Assembly: GCA_947462095.1 (NCBI GenBank)
Contig: CANHNQ010000022.1
Location: 1 to 35,203, forward strand
Direction of reading: 5' to 3'
Length of the DNA stretch: 35,203 bases
Origin: Gemmatimonadota bacterium
Lineage (GTDB): Bacteria > Gemmatimonadota > Gemmatimonadetes > Gemmatimonadales > Gemmatimonadaceae
A model generated the notes under the pieces. It saw only the letters and a program-made list of their open reading frames with translations, searched no databases and was not told the DNA's origin. Positions 25,313 to 33,136 of this stretch are shown one piece after another. The position numbers were made by a program, and so were the translations under genes. The first letter of the stretch is position 1; each line of letters begins with the position of its first letter.

Positions 25313-27559
25313 TCAGCGGCTCGGCGGGATCGCACCATCATCCAGGATGTGCGGGGTCACCAGGATGAGCAGGTCGCGCTTCGTTTCGTTCTTGGAGTTC
25401 TGCGAGAACAAGCGACCGACGAACGGGAGGTTCATGAGAATCGGGATGCCGCTGCGGAAGCGGTTCGTCTCGGTGACGGTCAGACCGCCGATCACTGCGG
25501 CTTCACCATCCGCCACGAGCACTTGCGACTCGGCGCGCTGGCGATTGAAGATCACGCCCACGTCGGTGGCCGCAATTTCCGCACTCGAGTTTTCCGCTTT
25601 GATGTTGAGCAGCACCATCTTGTTGTTCGTGATCTGCGGCGTCACGGAGAGCTTGATACCGGCCTCTTCCTTCGACACCGTGGCACGGGGGAAGAACGCG
25701 GCGGCATTCGGCTGCCCCTGTGCGCCACCGCCGCCACCACCACCGCCACCGCCGCCGCCCTGGCCACCCGAGCTCGCGTCGATCACGCGGATCGGGATTT
25801 CCTGCCCGACGAAGATTTCGGCACTGCGGTTGTTCAGAATCGTGATGCTCGGCTCCGACTGCACGTCGGCGAGCGACGAGGTCTGCAGCGCGTTCAAGAA
25901 GGCGGTGAGCTGATAGCGGCCAAGCGCGGTGCTGTAGATCAGGTTGAGCGCGTTCGGCTTGATCGCGTTGTTGGCATTTGCGATGCCGGCAAGGGCATTG
26001 CCACCCAGAGCGATTCGGGCCGGCCCTTCGTACGCCTTGCCGCCACCGGTCGCGTCCGGCACCCCATCACCATCGGTATCGATGGCAGTCAGCGTATTCG
26101 GATCCGTGCGCGGCACGAGCTGCTGGAAGAACTGCTTGTTGCCGGTCCCAAGGTCGTAGGCGAGACCGATGTCCTGAATGCCCGTGCGATTCACGAAGAT
26201 GATTTTTGCTTTGATCGCGACCTGCGGCGTACGCACATCGAGCTGCTGGACGCGCGCCACGATCTCCGGGAGCCGCGACGGGACTTCGGTGATAATCAGC
26301 TTGTTCGTCGCGCTGTCGGCCGCGACCGACCCCCGCACGACGCAGCCCTGTCCCGCCGTCTGATCCTGCTGACCGCCCCGGCCACCGCCGCCCTGATTCA
26401 TCGGCATGCCCAAGTCACGGCCGGTCGCCATCGTGGAGAGGCCGGTACAATCCCGGGCCAGCAACTGCTGCACGGTACCGCGCAGCACGGAGGCCTTCGA
26501 GTAATTGATGTCGATGATCTGCGTCACGAGCGGCTCGAGCGCCTGATTCGTGGCGAGATTCCGGTAGCTGTCCACCGTGATGATGCCGCTGGCATCTTCG
26601 GTGGCCGCGAGCCCCTGCGCCTGCAGAATGGCCTGGAGTGCGACATCCCACGGCTTGTCGGCGATGTCGGCGGTCACGTTGCCTTCGACGTCCTTGCCCA
26701 CGACGATGGTCCGTCCGGAGAAGGTCGCGAATGCCGCGATCACATCGCGAATGTTGGTCCCGTCATAGCTGACCGTGATGCGTGGCTTCTGCTGTTGGCG
26801 CCGCGCCGCGGCCATCGACGAGACGGTCGCCGGCGTGCGCGCGGTGAGGGGGTCACCGGAGTGATTGTCGACCACGAGGGGCGCCGCGCTGGCCTTCACG
26901 ATCGGCGTCTCCACCGGCTGCTCTACCAACCGTTCTACCGGCGGTGCCGCCGCCGGTTTTGCGTCGACCGGCACAGCCGCTGGCGCGACGGCCGCCGATG
27001 CGACCGACGCCGATGCAACCGGCGCCGGCTGTTCGAGGCGACCAGCCGCCACCTGCGAGGACAACGCACCGTCGACGGTGGGAGAGCCCCAACGGGCAAA
27101 TGTCACGGCCGGCGCCGTCACCGCGATACGGACTTGCGCGCCATCACGGACGACCGTGTAGGTGCGCCGCGCGTCCAGGTCGATGACGAGACGCACCGTA
27201 TCGGCGCGAAACTGGGAGAGGCGCAGATTACGCACCGACCCGCGGGACTTCCCGTCGTAGTTCGAACGGATGGCGAGGTGGGCGCCCCCGAGATCCACGA
27301 CGATCCGTGAGGGATTAGCGAGCGTGAAATGCCGCAACGTGACGCTCGAGTCGATCGCGAGGACAATGTCGACACCGCTCGACGCGGATGTGATGGCAAG
27401 ACCCAGCACCCGGCCGCGTGCCGCCACGTCGGACGAGGCCGTGATGGCCACATGGGGCGAGGGAGCAGTGGCATCTGCGGGGGCGTTCACGTGCGCCAGC
27501 GCCAGTGCGCCAGGCGCCAGAAGCGCGGAGATCACTGCTACGGTTGTCGGGCCCATCAT
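25313..27559 (-). CDS. pilQ: Type IV pilus secretin PilQ
   Basis: The protein has 748 residues. It forms the outer-membrane pore of the type IV pilus. A signal peptide (about 1-22) is followed by an AMIN domain (about 60-150), an Ala/Pro linker, a secretin/TonB N-terminal domain (about 260-330), an N1-type domain (about 345-445) and the secretin domain (about 450-740) ending in RDLLILVTPHILDD. Odd features are a run of 12 Gly at 601-612 inside the secretin domain, a GGGGRGG segment near 390-396, and a calcium-loop-like DTDGDGVPD at 494-502. ATG 27559 overlaps the pilP stop by four bases, with AGGA just upstream. Confidence 0.95.
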   Translation of the reverse strand: MMGPTTVAVISALLAPGALALAHVNAPADATAPSPHVAITASSDVAARGRVLGLAITSASSGVDIVLAIDSSVTLRHFTLANPSRIVVDLGGAHLAIRSNYDGKSRGSVRNLRLSQFRADTVRLVIDLDARRTYTVVRDGAQVRIAVTAPAVTFARWGSPTVDGALSSQVAAGRLEQPAPVASASVASAAVAPAAVPVDAKPAAAPPVERLVEQPVETPIVKASAAPLVVDNHSGDPLTARTPATVSSMAAARRQQQKPRITVSYDGTNIRDVIAAFATFSGRTIVVGKDVEGNVTADIADKPWDVALQAILQAQGLAATEDASGIITVDSYRNLATNQALEPLVTQIIDINYSKASVLRGTVQQLLARDCTGLSTMATGRDLGMPMNQGGGGRGGQQDQTAGQGCVVRGSVAADSATNKLIITEVPSRLPEIVARVQQLDVRTPQVAIKAKIIFVNRTGIQDIGLAYDLGTGNKQFFQQLVPRTDPNTLTAIDTDGDGVPDATGGGKAYEGPARIALGGNALAGIANANNAIKPNALNLIYSTALGRYQLTAFLNALQTSSLADVQSEPSITILNNRSAEIFVGQEIPIRVIDASSGGQGGGGGGGGGGGGAQGQPNAAAFFPRATVSKEEAGIKLSVTPQITNNKMVLLNIKAENSSAEIAATDVGVIFNRQRAESQVLVADGEAAVIGGLTVTETNRFRSGIPILMNLPFVGRLFSQNSKNETKRDLLILVTPHILDDGAIPPSR

Positions 27560-28065
27560 GGGTTCCTCACTTTCGTCGTGTCGCTGCTAAGGGGCAGCGT
27601 TTCCTGCCGGTTGAATCCGAATTCCTCGATCGTGAACAGTACGGCTCTCTGCCGGATCGCGGCAACACGCAGTCGTCCGAGCTGCTGCCCGACACGCACG
27701 CGATACTGCTGCTTGGAGTACGTGTCACGCAGGATGGCGACCGAGTTGCTGCCGTTGCCGACCGGATCGAACGCGACGGCCGTCAGGCGCAGATCGCTGA
27801 GCAGCGGGCGCACGTCGCTGCTGCTCATGAGCGACTTGTATGGGTCGCGACGTCCGCCGCCGTTGTAGGCGAAGGTTTCGCGCTGCAGCGTGATTTCGGT
27901 CGGCATGCCGACCCCCTTCTTGGGTGACGCGGGGACGCCGACCCGGCCGGCCGATTCGCCGGTCACGAGCCGCGCGGGTGCGGGACGGACGGGCGGCTGC
28001 GCATCGACGACCAGCACCGACGCCGTGACGGCGAGCATGGCAACGACAATCGTGAGGCGCTTCAT
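27556..28065 (-). CDS. pilP: Type IV pilus assembly protein PilP-like
   Basis: The protein has 169 residues. An N-terminal signal peptide or anchor (about 1-22) is followed by a Pro-rich stretch, then RRDPYKSL and a beta domain with LTAVAFDP, YSKQQYRVRVGQQL and the FTIEEFGFNRQETLPL segment, as expected for PilP. Classical PilP is an inner-membrane lipoprotein; here no Cys lies at the end of the hydrophobic stretch, so it may be an anchored or periplasmic form. PilP links the PilMNO complex to PilQ. It overlaps pilO and pilQ by four bases each. Confidence 0.85.
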   Translation of the reverse strand: MKRLTIVVAMLAVTASVLVVDAQPPVRPAPARLVTGESAGRVGVPASPKKGVGMPTEITLQRETFAYNGGGRRDPYKSLMSSSDVRPLLSDLRLTAVAFDPVGNGSNSVAILRDTYSKQQYRVRVGQQLGRLRVAAIRQRAVLFTIEEFGFNRQETLPLSSDTTKVRNP

Positions 28066-28685
28066 GACGAACGCTCCTTGGCGGCGGGCTTGGCCGGCGT
28101 CGTTTTCTCGACGTAGGTCTGCAGCGTGATCGTGGCGGCGAGCGCCCCCTTCTCCGATGTCTTGATCACGGTTCGCGAGGCGTTTGCCCCCGAGCCCGCG
28201 ACAACGGAGAAGTTCACCGGTGCCACAATACGGGCGAGGGAGCCGACGTTGGCGAGGAACTCGCCAAACTGATGATAGCCACCGATGATCGTGACGGTGT
28301 AGCGAAACGTGTCGAAGCGCTCCCCGGGGATGACCGGCTCGGGAGTCACGCCACCGACGTCGAGGCCAGCGCGGCGTGCGGCCGTACTGACCTCCTCGAG
28401 GAGGGCCGGCACTTCATTGCCCGTGGGCACGAGGCGCCGCATCACCAGCAGGGCGGAGCGGTTCTCCGCGGCCTGAACCCGGAGATGCTCGATGCTGCCC
28501 GACGCGAATTCACGGGCCGCGCGCTGATTGGCGTCTTCGAGCTGCGCCACGCGTTCGCCGTCGGCGGCGAGTTGCGCCTCGCGGGCCGAGTACGGATAGA
28601 GATAGTACGCCACCGCGAGGGCGAGTGCCGCGAAGCCGATCAGGAACTTGACCTGATCACGCTGAGTCTGAGGAAGCAGTGTCAT
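28062..28685 (-). CDS. pilO: Type IV pilus inner-membrane protein PilO
   Basis: The protein has 207 residues. One membrane helix lies at about 14-32, followed by a coiled-coil segment (about 35-80) and a ferredoxin-like periplasmic domain (RYTVTIIGGYHQFGEFLANV). It pairs with PilN to form the alignment complex. ATG 28685 lies 12 bases after the pilN stop. It overlaps pilP by four bases (ATGA). Confidence 0.92.
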   Translation of the reverse strand: MTLLPQTQRDQVKFLIGFAALALAVAYYLYPYSAREAQLAADGERVAQLEDANQRAAREFASGSIEHLRVQAAENRSALLVMRRLVPTGNEVPALLEEVSTAARRAGLDVGGVTPEPVIPGERFDTFRYTVTIIGGYHQFGEFLANVGSLARIVAPVNFSVVAGSGANASRTVIKTSEKGALAATITLQTYVEKTTPAKPAAKERSS

Positions 28686-28697
28686 GAGAGTCTCTGG

Positions 28698-29450
28698 TCA
28701 GCGTACGGGAACGACGAGCGGCGAGGTTCGCACCACCCCCGGCGGCGGTACTTCGTATTCCGCCGACAACTCGAACTGCGTGACGTCCTTGCCGTCGACG
28801 ATCACGATCTCCGACTTGCTCAGCGCGACATGCTGGATGAACGGCGAGCTTTCCAGCTGCCGCATGAACATCGTGAGCGCCTGAATGTCGACCGTCTGGC
28901 CAACCAGACGGAACGTGAGCGGCGGATGGATCTGAATGGAGTCCGGCGCCGATGCCGCGTTCTTGGCCTTCTCGGCGGCCGAGGGCGCGACCGGCGTCGT
29001 CATGCCCGCCAACGAGTCGGCGCCCGGCGGCACCGGCGTCTTGCTCGTCTGCTCGAGCGTCGTGAGCCAGGTGTACGCGGGGAGCGCGCGGCTCACTTCG
29101 TCGAGGATATGCGCCCAATTGAAGCGGTTTTCGTCGATTGTGCGGATGATCTGCAGCTGCCGCTGCACCGAGTCACGCTCGGCGGTCAGCTTGCGCCGCG
29201 CCTCGAGCACTTTGGCGAAGCGTGTGGAATCGCGCACGGCGCGATCCAGCTTTTCAGAGACTTCCCCCGCGCGAGCGCTCTGTGCGGTAAAAAGCAGACC
29301 GACAACGGCGCAGGCGATCACGACCGCGCCGGCCGCGCCGACGAGCCACGGATCGCGCACCGATGCCCCGATCGCGCTGAGCGAGTCGGAGAGACTGCTG
29401 CCGCGCGAGGTCTTCTTCGAACCCGGGAGGAGATTGATTTGGAGCAGCAT
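28698..29450 (-). CDS. pilN: Type IV pilus inner-membrane protein PilN
   Basis: The protein has 250 residues. The cytoplasmic INLLPG motif (5-10), which docks into PilM, is followed by a basic segment, one membrane helix (about 35-56) and a coiled-coil plus ferredoxin-like periplasmic domain. A Pro/Ala-rich insertion (about 138-172) is present. The gene starts 11 bases after pilM and ends 12 bases before pilO. Confidence 0.92.
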   Translation of the reverse strand: MLLQINLLPGSKKTSRGSSLSDSLSAIGASVRDPWLVGAAGAVVIACAVVGLLFTAQSARAGEVSEKLDRAVRDSTRFAKVLEARRKLTAERDSVQRQLQIIRTIDENRFNWAHILDEVSRALPAYTWLTTLEQTSKTPVPPGADSLAGMTTPVAPSAAEKAKNAASAPDSIQIHPPLTFRLVGQTVDIQALTMFMRQLESSPFIQHVALSKSEIVIVDGKDVTQFELSAEYEVPPPGVVRTSPLVVPVR

Positions 29451-29461
29451 GGTCGGACGCC

Positions 29462-30505
29462 TCAGGCCGCGGTGCGGAGCGCGAGTCCCACCGGCAGCAT
29501 CAGCAGCGGTGCGACTTCATCGGTGGACAGGAATTCCATCGCCCCCTCTCGCACCGTGATCCGGGCGAGGGCATTGGCCGGTTGCACGGGAAGGCGCAGA
29601 CGATCGGACAACCAGGCGAGCAGGCCCGGCACGCGCGATCCGCCGCCACACGCGTACACGGCGCGGATCTGACCAAAATTGCGGGATGATGAGGCAAGGA
29701 ACGTGGTGGCGCGCTCGAGACCGACGGCGAGTTCCTCACCACGCATGGCGATCGTACCATCGAGGACGGTGGAGCGATCGAAGCCGCGCAACAGATCCTC
29801 GGCGTCATCCCCGCTGACGCCGTGCTCGCGTTGGACATCCTCGCGAAAACGCCGGGTACCGACGCCGAGATCGCGCGTAAGAATCGGGATCCCCTCGTCG
29901 AGGATGTTCAGATTCGTCTGCTCATGCCCGATGTTGAGCAGTGCCACTGTGCCGCGCATCGCATCGGGATAGTTCGTCTCAAAAGCGTTGTGCAGCGCGA
30001 ACGCATCCACATCGATCACCGAGGGCGGGAAGCCCGCATCCTCGAGGAGGGTGCGCTTCGCTTCCACCAGTTCACGCTTCGCGGCCACGAGCAGCACACT
30101 CATGTCGAGACCGTCGCCGTCGGGATCGAGAACCTGGAAGTCGAGTTCGACCGAATCCATGTCGAACGGCACGTGCTGCTCGGCTTCCCACCGCATCAGC
30201 TCACGTGCCTGTGCTTCCTTGACCCGCTCAATCGAGATCTTCTTGACGATCACGTCGCGCCCGCCCACCGCCGTCACCAGACTCCGCGTCTTCACGCCAG
30301 TCGCCTCAAGCGTCTGGCGGATTGCATCCGCCACGAGGCCGTGATCCATCACTTCGCCCTCGACGATGGCCGTCTCGTTGAGCGGGGTGATGACGACCTT
30401 GACCAGCTCCGGCGAGGGTCCGCTGTGATCGATGACCACTGCCTTCACAAGACCCGATCCGACGTCGAGTCCGACAGTGATTTTCTTTCGGCCGAAGATC
30501 GCCAT
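29462..30505 (-). CDS. pilM: Type IV pilus assembly ATPase-fold protein PilM
   Basis: The protein has 347 residues. It is an actin/FtsA-like cytoplasmic protein that binds ATP and the N-terminus of PilN. GLDVGSGLVKAVVI is the phosphate-1 motif, LLNIGHEQTNLNIL the phosphate-2 region and CGGGSRVPGL the adenosine motif. I chose the ATG at 30505 because the MAIFGRKK start is typical of PilM; upstream in-frame sequence is a non-coding leader. No good ribosome-binding site is visible. A 222-base gap with inverted repeats precedes it. Confidence 0.95.
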   Translation of the reverse strand: MAIFGRKKITVGLDVGSGLVKAVVIDHSGPSPELVKVVITPLNETAIVEGEVMDHGLVADAIRQTLEATGVKTRSLVTAVGGRDVIVKKISIERVKEAQARELMRWEAEQHVPFDMDSVELDFQVLDPDGDGLDMSVLLVAAKRELVEAKRTLLEDAGFPPSVIDVDAFALHNAFETNYPDAMRGTVALLNIGHEQTNLNILDEGIPILTRDLGVGTRRFREDVQREHGVSGDDAEDLLRGFDRSTVLDGTIAMRGEELAVGLERATTFLASSSRNFGQIRAVYACGGGSRVPGLLAWLSDRLRLPVQPANALARITVREGAMEFLSTDEVAPLLMLPVGLALRTAA

Positions 30506-30551
30506 GGCTGTTGGGATTTTTCTGGTGGTTGATACGCTGCCGTTCGGCACT

Positions 30552-30635
30552 GAGAGCGCCGACCGGACAGATAGACCTGCGGCAAGACGGCATGTCTCCC
30601 TTCAAACGACCGGCGCCACACGAGGTAACGCTCTC
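30552..30635 (-). ncRNA. Candidate structured leader RNA of the pil operon
   Basis: On the minus strand GAGAGCG (30635-30629) pairs with CGCTCTC (30558-30552), closing about 70 bases that hold several smaller pairings, for example AGAC/GTCT and GACA/TGTC. The element ends about 46 bases before the pilM ATG. The closing stem followed by CTCTCAG recalls glycine riboswitches, but the conserved core is not intact. It does not match the c-di-GMP (GEMM) consensus as I know it. It is a leader of unknown type, if real. Confidence 0.35.
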
Positions 30636-30663
30636 CCAAGGGGATTAGCCGGTTCGTATGCCT

Positions 30664-30678
30664 ACACTGTGACAGTGT
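30664..30678. promoter_or_regulatory. Inverted repeat upstream of pilM, operator-like
   Basis: ACACTG (30664-30669) and CAGTGT (30673-30678) form a perfect 6-3-6 inverted repeat about 160 bases before the pilM ATG. A TTGAAT hexamer lies just upstream on the minus strand. It could be a dimeric regulator site near a promoter, but the promoter boxes are poor. Confidence 0.35.
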
Positions 30679-30727
30679 CGGCCGATTCAACGGGTGCTCG
30701 TGCCCGGACGTTCCGGCCTGTCGGCGG

Positions 30728-31780
30728 TCAGTGCACCGGCGAATACCACAGCGAGAAGGGCTGTGCGCGCGGGAGGCTGACCGTGGCCAGTGCCAGTTGT
30801 ACGGCGCACTGGTCGTATCGGAGCTGCGTCCGATCGCCAAGCTCGACGACCGGATCACCGACGGACGCGACGAGGATCGCGCCGCGTACCCGGAGCACGG
30901 CGCCGCGCGCGTCGAGCCGCCCACGAACGAGCAGCACGCCATCGAGCTCCAGCGTTCCGGTGACCACAAGGTCACCAGCCACCGCCAGCATGCCGCGCCA
31001 TCGCGACGGTGCGCGGAGCGCGACGCGCGCCCCCTGTAGTGACAAGGCATGCCACCCCGGTAACGGCACCAGAAGCCTCGGGGTCGAATCTGACGCGAGT
31101 GAGGCGCTCCGGGCGATCACCGAGCGCCAGGCCGCGTCGAAGGCCACCCGCGCCTTCGCGGGATCGGCGAGGATCAGCGCGGCCGATGGCCAGAGCCAGG
31201 GGCCTGTCGGACCATCGGGCAGCGCGGGCGCGGCAATCGGTGCGCGCGAGAGCGTGTCCCGCGCGGCGCCGCACGCATCGGTGGGGTCGGCCCGATCGCG
31301 TCCGTCGATGGTAGTGGGCGCTTGCGCGTGGACAGCCGAGAAGGCGGTGAGTGCACCGATGATCGGCAACGTGGGTGGTTCGAGGGACAGCACACGCGTG
31401 ACCTGCCGGTGGATGCGCCCCGGCGTACCCATCGATGCGAGCCTGACATCGGCCGTCAGCCACGCAACAAGCGGCTGCGTCCGCGTGACGCGGACGCGGA
31501 CGCTGTCCCCTGCCGCGGTCGTCACCCGCGTCGAGATCGTGGTACCCGGTGCCTGCGCGGCCAGTGACTCCGCGGGCCAGGCATCGAGCAGGATCGCGAC
31601 GCCTTCGTCCCCGGCAAACTGGGCGCGCACGCCGTTGGCGGCGAGTCGTGTGGCACGGTAGCCGCGCCAGCTCATGCTGACGGCCGCCAGCGCCAACAGG
31701 GCCGCGAGTGCCGTGGCCACCACCACGAAGGGCAAGACGAAGCCGGCACGCGGTGCGGGGTCAGCGGCGGCGTTGCGCAC
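30728..31780 (-). CDS. Minor pilin/pseudopilin, GspK/PilX-like
   Basis: The protein has 350 residues. The prepilin-type N-terminus reads PAPRAG then FVLPFVVVATALAALLALAA; cleavage would follow Gly13. The usual Glu5 of the mature protein is absent (Phe instead in FVLPF), as is common for GspK/PilX-type tip pilins. The periplasmic part has no recognised motif beyond repeated beta-rich segments near the C-terminus. I chose GTG 31780, preceded by GGAGCGGAAA, over a longer frame that would lie inside the upstream gene. It overlaps the upstream prepilin gene by 20 bases. Assignment rests on the N-terminus, the size and the pilus-gene context. Confidence 0.7.
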   Translation of the reverse strand: MRNAAADPAPRAGFVLPFVVVATALAALLALAAVSMSWRGYRATRLAANGVRAQFAGDEGVAILLDAWPAESLAAQAPGTTISTRVTTAAGDSVRVRVTRTQPLVAWLTADVRLASMGTPGRIHRQVTRVLSLEPPTLPIIGALTAFSAVHAQAPTTIDGRDRADPTDACGAARDTLSRAPIAAPALPDGPTGPWLWPSAALILADPAKARVAFDAAWRSVIARSASLASDSTPRLLVPLPGWHALSLQGARVALRAPSRWRGMLAVAGDLVVTGTLELDGVLLVRGRLDARGAVLRVRGAILVASVGDPVVELGDRTQLRYDQCAVQLALATVSLPRAQPFSLWYSPVH

Positions 31781-32645
31781 TTTCCGCTCGGAGCACGACC
31801 TCGAACATGGCGGTGTCACGCCGCAGCGGGGCGCGCCCGTCGGACGCCCGATCGGCACGGAGCTCGAAACGCAGTGCCGCGGCGTCGGCCACGGCCAGCG
31901 TGACAACACCGGCGGCATCGAGCAACTGCACCGTTAATCCGCGCTGTGACGGCGAGAGCAACGGACCGGCAACCGGCTGCACCACATCCCACACACCGCC
32001 TACGCGAGCGCGCTTGCCCAGAAACCACGCGGTACCGCTGCGATACAACGAGAAGCGTGTCCGCCGGCGTAGCGCGACGGGCGAGCCGACCACAACGGCT
32101 GACGAGCTGGGATCGGTGACGGTCAGGCGCAGCGTGCGTTGATCGGCCCAGGCGGCCATCCACGGCGAGGTGGTACAGGCCGCGCCCCACGAGAGCGCGC
32201 GCGCGGTCGTGCGGTGTTCAAGCGGCGCCGCGAGCCGGTCGTCCGCGGTGCGCCAGAGTGACAGCGCATCGCCCGTCTGCACGCTGCTGGCCCAGGACAG
32301 ACCGCGCGGATCGGCCGGATCGCCCGACGCCAGATCGAGGCGGTTGGCGGCATCGGCGGCACACACCACCCCCGTGCCCAGCAGGGCGTCGAATTCCACC
32401 GCCGTGTCGCCGACCGTTGTGATGTCCCGTGCGCGCAGCGGACGGATCTCGGACTCCAGCGCCGCCTGCGCGTGGCGCAGTTCCCGGGCGCTCCCCTGCG
32501 TGACGACGACCCGTCGCACGACACGCCAGGCGCCGATGAGTGTGGCCGCCGCGGCCACGGCCAGCAGGGCGGCGATCGGCAACGCCGTGAGCAGTTCCAC
32601 CAGCGTCCCTCCGCGGCGCCCCTTCGCGGCGACACTCATCGGCAT
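31761..32645 (-). CDS. Minor prepilin, PilW-like
   Basis: The protein has 294 residues. KGRRG then GTLVELLTALPIAALLAV is a class III signal: cleavage after Gly12 puts Glu at mature position 5. The remaining 270 residues are beta-rich with Cys in VVCAAD and GAACTTS, and end in Arg-rich sequence. Size and order between a PilV-like and a GspK/PilX-like gene suggest PilW. It overlaps the PilV-like gene by ten bases and the next gene by 20. Confidence 0.75.
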   Translation of the reverse strand: MPMSVAAKGRRGGTLVELLTALPIAALLAVAAAATLIGAWRVVRRVVVTQGSARELRHAQAALESEIRPLRARDITTVGDTAVEFDALLGTGVVCAADAANRLDLASGDPADPRGLSWASSVQTGDALSLWRTADDRLAAPLEHRTTARALSWGAACTTSPWMAAWADQRTLRLTVTDPSSSAVVVGSPVALRRRTRFSLYRSGTAWFLGKRARVGGVWDVVQPVAGPLLSPSQRGLTVQLLDAAGVVTLAVADAAALRFELRADRASDGRAPLRRDTAMFEVVLRAESAQRRR

Positions 32646-33064
32646 CGCGCCGCACTGCTGACGTGCAAGTCGCGCGCGGCGTCCGTGGCGAGCGCCGATG
32701 CCGTCCAGCGGACATCCACCCGACGACGGTGCAGCATGCCGGCGCTGCTCAGTGCCTCATCCACTCGCAGTCGGACCGTCGGCCAGCGCGTCGTGGCGAC
32801 GCGCCGAACCACCGTGTCGCACGGCGCGAGGAGCGCGCGGCCAGCCGCGTTCCCCTGCTCGCGCATCGCACGCCCGGCCTGCACGGCATCCTCATGCATC
32901 GTCGCCACCGACATGGCGGTGGTGGTGAGCATCAGGCTGGCGATCGCCACCAGCGCGAGCGACATGAGACACTCAACGAGCAGTTGCCCACGTCGACCGC
33001 GCCCCGGGAATGGACGCGAGAGCGGGGGGCACAACGGCGGGCACGGTGGCAGGAACGAGGGCAT
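32636..33064 (-). CDS. Minor prepilin, PilV-like
   Basis: The protein has 142 residues. A Pro-rich 26-residue leader ends in GRGRRG; the mature N-terminus QLLVECLMSLALVAIASLML carries Glu at position 5. The leader is longer than usual for type IV prepilins, so the true start may be internal, though no better start is visible. Two Cys near the end (PCDTV and ARCR) could form a disulfide. It begins the minor-pilin group after the histidine kinase. Confidence 0.72.
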   Translation of the reverse strand: MPSFLPPCPPLCPPLSRPFPGRGRRGQLLVECLMSLALVAIASLMLTTTAMSVATMHEDAVQAGRAMREQGNAAGRALLAPCDTVVRRVATTRWPTVRLRVDEALSSAGMLHRRRVDVRWTASALATDAARDLHVSSAARCR

Positions 33065-33136
33065 GGCCGCACGGTAGCGCGACCCGGCGCGCTTCGTATC
33101 ACCAGAATCGCGCGCACCAGGTCATGACACCGCAGG

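Noticed and set aside
30306..30605. Minus-strand frame with a fair ribosome-binding site overlapping pilM
   Set aside because: It lies in the wrong frame across the start of pilM and its product is basic, low-complexity sequence.
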